Source: Camarhynchus parvulus (lineage: Eukaryota > Chordata > Aves > Passeriformes > Thraupidae). Taken from it: a stretch of DNA of 64,000 nucleotides. The position numbers and the translations under genes are program-made. Location of the stretch: the NCBI RefSeq assembly GCF_901933205.1, contig NC_044574.1, forward strand, positions 23,483,733 through 23,547,732, read 5' to 3'. The notes beneath the pieces were generated by a model, which searched no databases, was not told the origin of the DNA, and worked only from the letters and a program-made list of their open reading frames with translations. This document shows, one piece after another, positions 13,059-26,703 of the stretch. Every line of letters begins with the position of its first letter. Within the stretch, counting starts at the first letter, position 1.

Positions 13059-15398
13059 AAACCCTGTGGCATATCCCTTCCTGAGTGTGGGAAGCTGGCC
13101 TCCAGCCTTGCATGAGCTGTGAGTTATTAGCAAGCAAAAGAACAGCTATTGCTGCCTTTCTGGTTATGAAGTGAATGAGTGACATGCCTGTGTCAGGCCT
13201 TTTACAACCACCCTACACAGGCTGGCAGGGGCATTTCTGTCGTTGCTCCTCTCAGCCTGGTGTGATTCATAGAGGGCGGAGCAGCAGGGCACGGGCTGTG
13301 TGTGGTGCTGTGGTTGTTTCTCTCTCTGGAAAAGAGGAAGGAAACGACGATTGGTGTCTTCACTTGATGTGAGCTGCTCACTCGCTGCGTCCGTGGCATT
13401 TCTGAGAAGTCTCCAGTGGGCACTGGCTCCCACTGGCACCCCAGCACCTCTGGACTGTGCCTCAGAGGATGCGAGCAGAGCTGGGACAACGCTTATGCCG
13501 AGACCTGGGTGTCTCCCTTCACTCCCTTGGCTGTCTTCCCAAAATGCTCCATTGCTGTTCAGCTACCACAGAAGGGTGAGACTTTCAAAAGAGATGGCTT
13601 TGCTTTGAAAAGCAAGATCCCTTGCAAGTGTCAGCTGCTCAGGATGTGGCTGTGTCTGCTAGCTACAGTCAGGCCAGTGGTGGCCAAAGCTGCACAGCCA
13701 TTCTCAGGTTGAAAGGGGAGAGACCCAAGGCTGATACTTCTCAGCTTGGCTGATGAATTAAGTAGAAGCAGCTGGAGGGAGAGATGTCTTATATGCCAAA
13801 CCTCTTCTAATACATAAGCACTGCTGATTTTTCTCTTTCTTAGAAAGCTCAGTTTTTAAAATATATAAAATACTAAGTGTCTTTCTGGCTATTGCCTTAT
13901 CACTTTCATTTATCTGTCACTGTGACACCAGATCTGATGCTTAAAGGCCAGTGATGCAGTGTTCTACACAGCATGTGTCTGAGGAAGCATTAAAGGTCAC
14001 ACGATTCCACAAGAGACTAATTTAGAACTTCTTATGTATCTTGGGCATTGAAATGCATACAGATATTTTAAATTATTCTCTTGTGTGTGGAATTAGTGCT
14101 GGTATCTGATCCATCATAGAATTATTGATCAACTAAACCAGAGCTGCAACCTTGGCTCCTAATTAGGCCATTGGCTTAGACAATGATCTTTGCTGTTCAG
14201 TCCCTCCCCCATTGTGCAGAGCTTGGCCCAAACTCAACCAGGTCAGGTGGGGAGCTTTTAAGTTTAGCCAGGCTCTGGGCCAGGCCTGTGTAAACCTGCA
14301 CAATTAACTTTTAGCTACACAACTCCAAACTGACTGATGACGTGACTGACCAGTTTAGGATCAGCTTGACCTAAATGAGTTCATTTTGCCTGGGCCAGCT
14401 CCCCATGGCTGTCTGGTGGATGGCAGGAGATGAACTGCAAGCATGAAATACTACTACACAGACAGAAAGAGAAGGGACAAAGTATAACATATATAAGAAA
14501 ATTAATTGCTTCACTACTTCAACAGTTTGTAATTAACATAATGCCCTTTTTGATTTAACAGAACATCAGTATGAGTTGAGCTAACATCTAATTCATCAGT
14601 GATATGTTTAGAAATCAAATTATTCCTGAGAGAGTTGTGCTGAATGCTGGGAAGGTAGAGAGAATGTCCCTCTATGGTTATTCCTATCCTTCTTTTTGGA
14701 GCATGCTCTTACATTCCCTCTAATGACTGGGCTCTGGGCTAGAGTGATCTCAGTGTGTGCATCATGAACATTCTTACAGCCCTTTGTGATGGTAAAGATT
14801 TCTTTTTTGCAGAGGGAGCAGTCAAGTGTACTAATTTAGAGTCTCAGGCTCACAATGAAGTACAAGACACAATTTGAGGAGATTAACTCAAGGGGAGGAG
14901 CATCTGACTCTGCTCCACGTCTTCCACAATTTTCCACCTGGCTGCCAAGAAAACCAATGCAGTGCCCTTGATTTGGAGCATTCTCAAGGTTTTGTCTCCC
15001 TAATGTGCAGGGATATATCTCTGTTATTTTTCCTCGAATATCCAGAGACATTTAAAGAAAATGAGGCATCCTTACTGGAGATATTTCCCTCTTTCAAAGC
15101 TGACACATGCTTCTGTCTCCCACTACAGATAAGTCTCAATTTAACTTTTAGTTTACAGATGAAAGAAATTCCATGAGTCTTGCCTGGCAAAAAATTGCAA
15201 CTTCACAACCACACCCTACAAAGAATAGCTGGTTCTAGTGCAGCTGATATTTGCAATAGGTGACAGGCAATGCTGGTGGAGTTAAGTCTTTGTGAAACTG
15301 CACAGAAGAGACTGGAGGAATACCTCTACATTGCTTATTAAATACATGAGGGATATGGCTTTGAGTGAAGAGCACAAATAGCATATGTTTAGCATTGC

Positions 15399-15443
15399 TA
15401 TACAAATAGCAAATATACAAATAGCAAATATACAAATTGCAAA
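15399..15443. repeat. 15-bp tandem repeat, three copies
   Basis: Three consecutive copies of TATACAAATAGCAAA, the third with one substitution (TTG for TAG). A related half-copy lies just upstream at about 15373. An AT-rich minisatellite. Confidence 0.92.
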
Positions 15444-18400
15444 TACACAGATGAGTTTAAGATCCAAGCCAGAAGGGGTTGGTTAACTGGACTAAAAGAC
15501 TAAATCCTGACTCAGATCTGGGACAAATCACTCAGGGATGCTATTGAACAATCCAGAATTAACAGGGCATTCACCAAGCATAGAATCTTAGATGTGGGCA
15601 GGGTAGTGATCTGGTGTGGTGCCTATGACAGAAGAATCAAAACAATGGGAAACCTGAAAGCTAAGGCAGAGTGGCATGAAGAAAACCTGCCTTTAGCTTC
15701 ACAAAATCAGTCTGCTGAGCTGTGTGTATCATGAAAAACATGAGAAGCTATAGGAGTGCCAGGCACAATGAGTGAACTATAGAAGCAGCAGCCAACCATG
15801 TATTTATATCATGAAATTGGAGTCTGCAAGCACCAAGAGAGGACACCTGGCATGGGAAGAGGAGAAGGCAAAAGCCTGGGAGCTCAGACGTGCTCTTCAC
15901 AAGAGCAGTGAACAAAGCTGCAGCAGGAGATGGGCCAAGTCAGCATGAATGTGAATGGAAATTACATTCATTTCTGTACAGTGCAGAGGTATGAAAGCAG
16001 CTGCAGTGCTAAAGTAACCCCTGAAAAAAACCCTAGGCTGTGGAAAAAAGTTATAACAGGGCCTCTGAGGACTTGCAGGTGCATAAGAAAATAGGGAAAT
16101 AAAAGTCCTTGAATGGACCAGGGGGTCCTAAAGCTGTAAATGCTCTGTGGAGGTGATGCTGTGATTTTCGGGTGGGAACTATGGACAGTGAGATTCTGAA
16201 GCAGAAGCCAGAGCTGGTGTTCCCTGGCAGACACAGGTTACAGGGAAATGAGCCACACTTTCTCTGGAGCCCAGCGGGAAGGTGGTGAGGAATCAGCCAT
16301 TTTGCTGGAAAGGTCTCCCAGATGCAGCAGCCTGAGAAACCCAAGCTATGACCAAAACAAAAGAGAGGAGCTGTGTCAATATCCAGGGTGGTAGGAAGCT
16401 TGTGCCTCTATTGATATGGCACTGAGAGATGGGCTCACCTCAGTAACAGGTCCCACTCAAACATGTATTTAACAGCGTGCAATGGGCTTTGGGACTGGGC
16501 TGAAAGACACTGAGTGTGGTTGCAACACCAAAATTTTTAAGAGAAACTTGCCAGGATAATACAGCAATCACAATAAGAGGTGCAAAAAAAGAATTGAAGT
16601 AAAATAATGGCAGGTTCATTGTGTGCCTCCAGTGTGTGCAGAGCTTTACATGACAGCAAGCAGCTGTGAGGAACTTTGCATCCCTACAAGCATCTTATGA
16701 TTTGGTGCTCCCGTTAGGATGTGAGTGAAGGACCCACAGCTGGATCAGGTAGTGATTGTGGTGGACTGAAGTCTGCTCATCCTTTACCTCAGAGATATTG
16801 TGCAGGACAGAGGGAAAACAGAAGACAGAATCAGAGACCAGCAGGGTCAGACTCAAGTCTGCAAAAATAGGTTTTCTGTCACTACTCTTTATTCACTGGC
16901 AATGTAAATGAAGGGATCTGGTGACACCTTTAAAACATCAGCTAGGTAGATAGGATTGTCACATTTGGAGGGTAGTGCAGGGACTCCATTTTTCTCCATG
17001 GATGGAGGATCAGGGCACGAGGCTGGTGCCAGATGTATTTGTACTCGACTAAGAAGCAGGAGATGCGCAAAGTCCAGTTGTCATGTGCCTCATCACACCA
17101 GCTGGAGGTGTGAAGCATCTGTTGTGCTGGAGAATGCAGTCAGTCCTATTTTCTGCTTCTCCATGAGGAACAGAGCATGGCCTGGGGAGCCAGCCTGTAG
17201 TACCATGGCCCCATTGACCATGCTAAATGCTTGGAGAGCAAAACTCCCTTGTGAATTCCTCTGCATTCAGCTGCTGAAGGTTGTTTGGGACAAGATGCAC
17301 AGGATTGAGCCACATGCTGCTGATATGGTGACCACATTCTTGGGTTTGAACCCATTGGCAACATGATGCCAAAAGAGCTATATGCCTTTCTTCTTGCTCC
17401 CTGTCTGGCCAGTTTAGCAGAGCAGATTCCCATCTATTTCAATCCAGAGGTCTCCACTGCTGATATTCCAATGTGCAGTACAACCCCTGCAAAAACCTTT
17501 TCCCTTCACAGGCTGAATGCACGTGTGAAACTGATCACTAAGAGGCAGGCCTGCATCTTGCGCCTCCAGTGTGCTCCAGGTCAATGAGAAAGCTCCCTCT
17601 TCATGTAGCAAATATTGATCAAATTGCAAAACCAATTAATTCTGTCAGAGGTGCTGCTTGGACACAGCAAGGCAACTCTCTTAAGACAAATATAAACTCA
17701 GACATTTCTACTGTGCAAAGAGGATGAGGGTCACAGAATGAAAAATACCATCAAGTTGAAGGATAGAGATGATGCAGTCTGTAAAAGCTGACACAAGCTG
17801 GATTTTGTGATGACTTCTCCATGCCCTTTGTAGGAAAGAACAAATGCTGCTGGTGGTGTAATGAGAGTTCAGTCATGTACCTGTGCTTTAGGGAGCTCAA
17901 GTCTGAGTAATCCCGGGATGATCCAAGAATGCACAGATTTAGCATCAATGGCCACAAAATGAAGCTCAGAGTAAATGGCACAAACAGGAATAATCCTTTT
18001 TCTTTCACTGAAGTGTCCAGCAGTTTGACACTTGCTGTGTCCAAGCAGCAGTTTGTTTAGTAAACTGTTTTTATTGGACGACAAACGTGCACTGAGTTTC
18101 AAATTCATGGACAGCTTGTGCTTATTGCAAGGAATAATTTTACAATTTTGAGGTGTATATGGCATTGTTAAGGAGAACTTAGTTCAAACTTATGTAAAAT
18201 AAGCTTAGTGGGATAGTCTGCACGCCTGCAGATGAGAACATCTGAAGAGCACTTAGGTTCATAGCTGTGCTGAGACCACTTTATCAAAAAGTAATGAGGA
18301 ACCATAACAGCAGCAGAGCTGGAGGCTCTAACAATGAGAAGACTGTAAGGATGTGGTTTGCTGTCAAGAAGGTCTTCAAAGAAGCTAGGAGGGGGAAAGA

Positions 18401-21400
18401 GAGAAGAGAGGTGGGCTGCTGTAAGCAGAACGGTAGGAGCTAGAGAGTAGCAAAAGGAAATAGCTGAGACTGTAAGAACTGAAAAAAGTTGCTGAGAACT
18501 GAAGAAAGCTGAGAAGAGGCCATGTTGCTGAAGGGATCTTTTTGTCAGTCCTGCACTCCTGTTTTCAAAAGTTGTTCATGGTGTGGTTTGCAGCACAAGA
18601 ATTCATTTGAACCGTTTATTCTGATATTCCTACTAGGAGAAAACCAATGTGATATCTCAACTAGGAATTCCTTGGGGGAAAAAAAAGGCAACATGAGGAA
18701 TGACCTGCATTTGGTGGTCCATTTGAAGGACTCTTCAGTGATGTCAGTCTGCCATGCAGGAGAGTGCAGAAGGCCATCTAAGGCCACCCCAACCCAGCAC
18801 TCTCAGGCAGAGTTAAAGGCAAGGTTTAATATGCACCCTTAAAAAAGCAAATTTGCTTTGTACCTGCACTGCAGCAGGCTGAGACACTCATGCATGGCCT
18901 TGTGCTCACCTCCCCACCTGCTCCTATCCCAGACCTTGTCTAGGCCTCAGGACACATGTCCTTGGCTCTGGGGACTGGCATGGGGAAGGTGCCCCTTGGC
19001 CTGTGCAGCTCTGCCCAGGGCCAGGAGCTTGGACCTGTGCCCACAAGAGGAAGTCTGAGCTTAGGAGCAGGTGAGGTGGCTGTTTGGGTGGTGCTGGGTC
19101 AGGGGGGCTGTGGAGAAAGGACAGAGGAACATCTGTGAATGCCCTGGGGTGCGGGATGGCACAAGAACTATGACACCCAGTGACACCAAGTGGTAGCAGC
19201 CAGGGTGCAGTTGTGTTTGTGGCAGTGAAATTGCTGATATTTTCCTTGGAGCCTGCATATTTAATACAAGCATTATAGAACTGGTAGGGAAACCCAAGGC
19301 TTCGTGGCCTTGTGTTGCTAAAGGAAAGGTTTTGAGACACAGCCTCACTCAAAGCAAGTTTTGCATCTTATTTAGAAGCTTTTCACTCTTCTGGGACTGA
19401 GTTTGCTGCCTGGGTTTGCTGAGAAGCAGCCTGACAAGCATGCAAAGGTCTCATTTGCCAGCTGAGTGATCGGAGTAAAAATCACCTTGTGCCTAAGGTA
19501 AAGGGACACAGAAAGCAAGCCTTCAGAGCATGTGCTGAGGGACTGGCATTCTCCTATGAAATCCTGCAGATGTTAGGTGGCTTCTGGTGGTACAGGGTCC
19601 CCTTGGAATATGAGCTCTACATACCAATGGTTTTTTGCAGGGTTTGCTTTTGGCACAGCGTCACTCTGAGCACAGTTTAGAGCAGAGCTGCTGGCCCAAC
19701 TGGTGGCATTTCAATGTGCTTCAGATCCATGTGTCCATCCCTGTAACACTGCAGAAGTGTTGTCAGGAAAGAAGCATTTGCAGAATTGAAGAAATGTGGG
19801 GTTAGCAATCAACAGCTGTTGGCAGTGTGGTCATGGGCTGTGCTCTGTCCTCTGCTTGCAGGGGTGTTCTCATCAGCACCAGCCGTTTGCAGATGTGCAG
19901 CAGTGTGGGCAGGAGTCTGCTTCTGCCTCCCACCCACTCTCCCAAAAAGCAAACCCAGAAGCAGAGCAGACATAAATAGGTACTTCTGACATGTGATTCC
20001 CTTTGTCTGTTCCAGACATTGGTAAGGTGAACCATGCCCCAGAAAAATGTGTTGCTCAGTCTCAACTGTAGAAGGAGTCTAAACAACTTGCTCAGCCTTA
20101 GGTGTCCATACTGCGACATCTGAAGGTGGGGAGATTAATTCCACCCTTGTCTACAGACACTGCCACAGACCACAGCACAGCTCTGGGCCCCTCCCTGCCT
20201 TTTCTGACATAGATCTGGTGAGTCCTGACACAGCTACTGCTGCTGTGATGCCTCTATGTCACAGCAGAATGGGTGAAACTCTTCCAGGGATCTGTGTCTC
20301 AAAAGTGGGTGAGTTCAAGTCAGATGACAGCTTTTTCACATTTCCATGACAGTTCTAATACCTGAGTATCTCTGAGGTTTTTGCTCCTCCACTGAATTTA
20401 ATTGAAATTTGCCAACGCATGAACAGGTTATTGAAGAGAAAACAAGCAGAAAGCAACCACATCAGCCTTGTTTTCTCAGGAATCAAGGGGAGTAGAGTGA
20501 TCATCTTATTTTTGTGCTTAGTCTGATCCCTAGGGAAAAATCTTTCCAAATACCATATTCCACAGCATAATACACAATTGAGACACTGCTATTGAAACTG
20601 TGAACACACATATAACATATTTCTACTTGCAGTTACAACTTATTTTATATTACAATACCATCAAGAAGGATGGAGGCACTTATCACAGCTATTGTTTGTC
20701 TTTCTGAAGTTAATTGCACTTTAAAGGTTCTTTTTTCCCCACCAGTAAGAGGCAGAACTATAAACTGCCAGGAATGACTGCAAGAAAGCAGCATAAAAGT
20801 ATGATCATGTATATTTGATGTTGGATCAAATAAAACTCAGAGGAATTAGAGACAGAGATAAGTATATGGGACTGAATCTTTGGAGTTCAGATTCTGCATC
20901 AAGATCAAGACAGGGATATTCTGCCCTGTAGATTTGAGGCATTTAATCTCACAGCAGCCACTTCAGAGCTTTCCTGTTGTGTGGGGCATAAAGTCAGTTG
21001 TGATGACTTGATGTCAGATTTAGGATTTATTGAGACAGGGATGGACATAGATGGGGTGTGAGGGATGTGCAGCGTGAGGGCACAGCCTGATGCAAATACA
21101 ATGGGTGAACCCTCCCTCTTTAGCTATCTTTTCTCATAAAAGAGTCCCTGTTAACTTTGCAGGTGGAATTACATCCAGAGAGAAATCCAGAGTTCATTTT
21201 AACACTGAGTTAACAGTGAAATTTGTTGGCTCTTGGATTTTTAGCAGATGTGTTATAAGTCTAACCGTTTAAATGAAGAATTGTTCACCAGTCACTCATT
21301 AAGGCTGAGACTTTAAAAGCTTTCACAACATGGTGCACAGTGTTTGGGCAATCACCCACCTCGAGTATGTCCCCCTGTCCTGAAGGGAATGGAAATTACT

Positions 21401-21726
21401 GAACTCGGCACAGGTTTAGTGAGCTGCAGCATGGAGAGAGGTTCTGGCTCATCTACTCTGCAAACAACCACATGAGGCTGCAGTTTTACTTTTTGATGTG
21501 GTCTCATTACAGAAGAGTATGCCAGCTGAATTATCAAAATGAAATACTATTCCTTTTACCTGGCTAAGCACTCAGTAAATTTACTTGAGTTTCTGGGGGA
21601 GGAGAGCTGAAACTGCTGGAGTGGGCATCATACCCACAGTTCAAGCAATAATTTAGTCCACAGTACCTCATGGAGGAGCTGAGGTCTCACAACCGGTGTC
21701 CTGATCCCCTTCATGGAGGAGGAAAG

Positions 21727-21768
21727 GAGGACAAGACCTAGATCTAGAAAGGACCAGGTCTTGTCCTC
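21727..21768. repeat. 13-bp perfect inverted repeat (hairpin)
   Basis: GAGGACAAGACCT at 21727-21739 is followed after a 16-base loop by its exact reverse complement at 21756-21768. It could form a cruciform or RNA hairpin. No adjacent gene explains it, and 13 bp can arise by chance in a long window. Confidence 0.8.
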
Positions 21769-24224
21769 TGAGGTCCACATACATAAGAAACTGCAGTGAA
21801 ATAGGGAGGCCTCTGCTGCCTACATGGCAGACAATGTTTGCTGCATAAAATCTTTGCTGAGATTAGGGTGTGCTCCTGTTCTTTTGTCAGAAGGCTGTAA
21901 TGAGAGAAGGGGCAGCTCTCAGACCCAGAGTCCCTCCTTTGATAGCAGATGAACTTCCCTCTCCCTTACTGCATGCATCTGTAGATCACTGTGCTGAGCT
22001 GCTGCTTGGATGTGGGAATGGTTTTTATTATAAGCATGCCTGGTACATACTTATAAATTATATTTATTTTGGCAACTTTCTTACCTATACCAAAAGTTAC
22101 TAACAGCAGTCACAAGGCTCTGGCTACTGAACACCTTCCCTGTTCTGTGGTCTCCAGCAGATCCTCCTACTGCAAATAGCATTCTCACACTTTAACATTC
22201 ACTAGTCCTTACATTAATCTTCTCCTGGAGTATTTCCTGGATGATGATTTCAGAAAAAAAAATATTTCACTGAGAAATTTGTCACTGGCATTCTCAGCAT
22301 TTGTCAACCCTCCTTCAGAGATAAATGCCGTTGGGAAGGTGGTGAGATGCCTCTGGGTTCAAAGTGATGAAAAATTGTCTGTTTGACATAAATTAAAGTG
22401 ACCTAGAAGTTTCTGACTCAGCCTGATCAATTGCAAGTGTACATCTCCAAGTCTGAAGATAAGATTCTTGACTCAGGATAAGAGCTCTTGCCTCTGTAAT
22501 CTTACTCCTCTTTTGAATTTTAAGTGCTGGTTCTTACCTAGGATGAGAAGACACACCATCACATAAATGAAACCACTGGACAGCTCTGAGTTTTGCACTA
22601 ACAAATATTTGGCTGTTTGGCCCTTTTATCTCCCACTTAACAGGAGATAATAGATCCTATTCAGTCGCAGCCTGACCATTTAAAAAGGAGTTAAGGTCTT
22701 TTTTATCCTATACCACAGAACAGAAATATGGCACCCCAAAATAGAGACAGATAATTCGATTAGAGGATGTGTGAAAGCTTTAGCTTTGCCAGGGAGCTAA
22801 TTCCCTCAAAGGACACAATCTGGACTGGATTAGAGGCAAAGTTTACTGTGGAGTAAACTGTGTGGATACAAACCTCTGGGTGAATGCTCTTGCTCTTTGA
22901 TGAAGTGTGAAGTCATTTACACCTTTTTGCCATATGTTTTGCTGAGTAGGAGTGTGTATGCAAGGGTAGTTACCATGGAATAAATGACATGCTGTAAAGT
23001 CACACTGTCAATTAAATTTATTTATGTGCCCGTGCTTTTAGCCAGAGGAACACCCTGTTTCTAGATGGTGGGTGAGGAGCAGTGTGAGGAAAATGCACTG
23101 TCAAAACAAAGCTGCCTCTGTGCACATGTAGTAGGAAAATCAAGTGGTTTTGAAACATTATGGTCACAAATCGTGTGCCTACAGGCTTCCCCGTGTTCTT
23201 GGCTGCCTCAGTCTGACTCACAGGTAGCACATGGGGTCAGCCCTGGAGAGCTGCAAAGGGAAGAGACTGCTGGCAAAAATGGGAGACTGAGTGTTTGAGG
23301 TGATATCTTCAATTCACGTGCCAATTAAAATTGACGAGCACCCAGATCCCTTCTTCAGGGTTTGTAGACACAAAAAGAACAATAACAAATATTATTCCTG
23401 GTTTCTGCAGGACAAGGTGGGGAAATTTTGTGAAAAAAAGAAAAAATCTGGACTTGCATCAGTGCTTACTGTGTGGTTAGAGGTGTAGTGGCAGGCATGT
23501 TCCTGAATCTTTGGCTCAGGAAGCCTTCCTTTGTTCTCTGCACTCACGCTGGGCTTGGCTGCACTCTGCCTGTGGGAGTATTACCATGTGCTGCATCACT
23601 GGATTTTTCAGCTTAATTTTGCTGCTTAGTTTTCCCCCGGGAGTCTTCAGAGCTCTTAATTTTTCCTGTCTCTCTGATGGAAAGGAGATAGGTAGTGACA
23701 CTTCCACTCAGGTGAGGATGAGTAAGTCCAGCAATGGGGATGTGCTCAGGGGGCTGGGGAAGGCTGGGAAGCTTTTCCTGGATCATGAGAGCTGCTGGCA
23801 GCTCCTGATGCACCACTCCCCTTGCCCAGCTTTTGCAGCCACTGCCACAGAAAACCTAAGTAAATTAATTGTGGGTTTGGGTTTTTTTCAGCTACCTTCT
23901 CTGGGTGATATTAAGTACAGAGGTTAGTGGTGGGTGTTAAAATACTCTCATGGTTCTGCAGCTTTTTCACAGGGGCTCAGACAAGGTGGGGGAGTTTCTT
24001 GTGTTCGGTGCCGACTGGAGAATAAACTCAAGTGTGCTATGTGGCTTAACCACAGGGACCTGTTTTCTTTCTCTGCCGGAAACACCTGCCAAAAAAGCTG
24101 TGTTCACTTGGGCTCTATAAAGAAAAGCCCCAAATGAAACTTCCAGCCTTATAGCACCAGGTCAGGAGGTGATACTCACAGTACACTTGTTTAATTTCAA
24201 AGCATCTCACTGTGCCAACTGGAT

Positions 24225-24720
24225 ATGAAAAAATTATGGCTGTTAATTAAAATGAAATGTCAATATAAAGGAACTAACAATACTTTCCCTCTCATAATTA
24301 CCAAAGAAATACCTTTTATTCTTACTGAATTGGCTCAATTACAAGAAGAATACGGTTGCACTCAGAGTCAAAGTAAATATGTGTGGATAGTCTCCCTTAC
24401 ATGGAGAGAGTGGTTTATGCTAACAGAAGCAGAAGCTGAGGGCAAGTGGTGGCCTGGGGTTTTCTTAACCACAGGAAGTAAGAGCTCCCTGGTCCCTCAC
24501 CCAAAGAGCCATCTATTGGGCTGTGGGGTTGAGTTCCCCTGCAGACAGGTGATCTAATTGCTGCAGTAACTTCTATGGATCAGTTGACTGAACATGTCCA
24601 AAAGGCTGCCAGCCCCCAGGTAATGCATCAACACATACTGGAACCTGATCAGGGCTCCCTGATGAGCATGCCAGGGGATCCAGACTCACATTCACAAATA
24701 TGAGCAAGCTGATTGGGACT
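24225..24720 (+). mobile_element. Probable endogenous retrovirus coding remnant (gag-like)
   Basis: A stretch of about 500 bp keeps a protein-like frame from 24225 to 24557, and the same reading continues after a shift of frame to about 24700. The composition and segment order resemble gag-region fragments of avian endogenous retroviruses, but this rests on a general impression and no diagnostic motif (protease, reverse transcriptase or zinc knuckle) is present. It is disrupted by at least one frameshift and by stops, with no start-to-stop gene and no recognisable LTR on either side. It is treated as a decayed fragment, not a functional gene. Confidence 0.4.
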
Positions 24721-25172
24721 ACAGCTTGTAGTAAAGCTGTAGAAAGGGAGCTACCTTGTGTGCCTGGGAATTAACAGATTGTTGTCTACTATCACAGCTG
24801 TTTCTGCAGGGCAAGCTTCCTCTAACTAAAGATCCTCTTGGAAACTAGCTGCAGGGCTGGGGAGTGCAATATGATGCTGGCTGTTTCCTGAACACCCAGC
24901 TGTCACCCTGTTCAGCTGTGTCCTGGACACTGATGCAAAGCACTGCCCAGGCTGCCATTTCTTCAAGTGCCCTTAGGTATGAAAGGTGACACTCAACCTT
25001 GTTATGATCATGCTTCCACAACACTAGTTGTGTAATCTGTGCTAAAAGTCTAACAAGTGCACCAATTACAGAGTGAGTATTATTTATGTTAGCTATCTCT
25101 TATGTCCTCTGTGGCTTTTGAAATGAGCAGGGCCAACTTTGATGTATTAGTCAGGCTTCAATTAAAGGCTGC

Positions 25173-25214
25173 TTTTGAACGGGATGTATCCAGGTTTGAT
25201 ACATCCTTTCAAAA
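25173..25214. repeat. Imperfect inverted repeat, 17-18-bp arms
   Basis: The left arm at 25173-25190 and right arm at 25198-25214 are reverse complements apart from one mismatch and one single-base gap, around a 7-base loop. The inner nine pairs (GGATGTATC / GATACATCC) are perfect. It lies about 0.6 kb past the 3' end of recombinase-like gene A. Confidence 0.75.
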
Positions 25215-25525
25215 GGGATCAGCGAAGGATACTAAGAATTGTCAAGGGGAAGGCTTCTCTAGGTAAGGAGACTGAGACTGCAGCAGTGACAGGTAAGGTT
25301 GGGGGCAGCTGTGATGGAACTGCAACTTGGACAACGGAGTAAATTCACTGCTGGTGTCACATTATCACCAGCTCTCAGTTAGCTTTACTTCTCATCACAC
25401 TAGACAGTACAAAGTGTGCAGGTTTCTATCAAGTTACATGTCACCACTGCAAGGAATGGCCTTTGGCCAGGGTGTAAAAAAAAAAAACCAAAACAACCCA
25501 GAGAAGTTCTTGAAAGAAAACACCA

Positions 25526-25531
25526 TTTAAT
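25526..25531 (-). other. Candidate polyadenylation signal of recombinase-like gene A
   Basis: On the minus strand this reads ATTAAA, the commonest variant signal, about 290 nt after the gene A stop codon. No AATAAA is nearer on that strand. Plausible but unconfirmed. Confidence 0.3.
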
Positions 25532-25822
25532 GTAAGATTACACAAGGTCAAAGTGCAATTAGAACAAACATGCTGAACACCACGTGCACTGCCCCACAAG
25601 TCCCAGTTTTAAAACCATGACACTTCATTCTCAAAACCACCACAGGTGTGAAGTCACCTTGCACTTGTTCCTCCCATTCTCTCTAGCTTTACAGAGCACT
25701 GAAAATTTAGCCTGTATGAAGTATAAAATTTGTGCATTGCAGACGATACCCTCTACTATGAAAGTGCATCAGAGACAGAAGTGCATCTTTTTCAGAATCT
25801 TCACCACCACCTTGCCATTCTG

Positions 25823-26703
25823 TTAGTCACTTTGTGGGAATACCCATGAGAAACTCCTGTTAGGGTTCCTCAGCCAGAAGGAATGCACTGCATACTGGTT
25901 TGGAGGAAGTCCAGCGAACCTAAGGCCACCGCGGAAGACAGTGAGGAACTCCCTGTTGGTCACAGCCCGGCTGTCTGAGTGCACAAAGAGAGGGCCCTGC
26001 CCTGGTGGCCGTGCTCTCACGTAGGTGCGGAGAGCCACAACAGGGCAGACCCACACCTCTTTGCGTAGTCTCAGTCGGATCAAACACCTCTGTTGGCCCA
26101 TATGAGATGGATGTAGAAAAAGGGTTGCGCTTCCTTCTGTCAGCTGGAGGTCACTCAAGTGCAGGAGGTCTGGCTGTACCATATTTTGGTGATTTACCAC
26201 CATATCTCCTATGTGGAGTACACCAAAAAAAGCTACAGTAAAAATGGCACGAAACAACAGACACTCATAAGGAGAGCTGCACACAGACTCCAGAGTTCCC
26301 AGGAGAGATCTTAGCACTTCAATTGTTACAGGAGAGTATTCATCATTTAAACGGCTAGCCCTCCGTTTCAGCCTTGACATCATGTAACAGACAAGAGGAT
26401 CTGGAAGAGGATCGGGATGATTTACCATTCTGGAGATGAAGGACAGTCCTTCCATATACATTATTATTTTCGTGGGAGGCTGATCCTGGAACTCCATGGC
26501 GACCAGAAAATTTCTAATTTGTTCAACTGGAATTGGCCAGACGGCAGACAGAGACATGCTTTCTCTAAAGGAAAGAAAGTTTTTCAGGCCTTCATGGTAG
26601 ACTTGCCACAAGTGTCCCTCTCTTGAGTCCTCCAGTAACAGCAGAGCCTTCAGGGGCCAAGGGCCAAAGGAATTCTTCTCAGGAACCTGGCTGAGCTTAT
26701 CTG
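25823..26703 (-). CDS. Gene A exon 2
   Basis: Begins after a TTTCTTTCAG acceptor and is open to the TAA at 25825-25823. A second AG three bases further on (TTTCAGCAG) would start the exon at 26700 and drop one alanine without changing the frame. The first 30 codons (including FGPWPLKALLLLEDS) match gene B outside the longest Met-initiated frame, which supports the splice call. Confidence 0.75.

Larger units (their letters stand above)
9032..21726. other. Noncoding intergenic DNA between RHOH and the recombinase-like pair
   Basis: No supported gene. Many short open frames occur on both strands but none shows a recognisable domain, consistent splice sites or a long uninterrupted frame. Two short tandem repeats (13.0 and 15.4 kb) are listed separately. 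A moderately GC-rich stretch at 12.6-13.7 kb and overlapping open frames at 16.95-17.6 kb were inspected and left unassigned. Confidence 0.55.

Noticed and set aside
16956..17635. Overlapping protein-like frames on both strands
   Set aside because: The frames look coherent but none matches a family I know, and there are no splice sites or consistent start. A decayed pseudogene is possible but unsupported.
18924..19352. 142-codon minus-strand frame
   Set aside because: Pro/Ser-rich, no domain, no promoter or splice context. Probably chance in GC-rich sequence.
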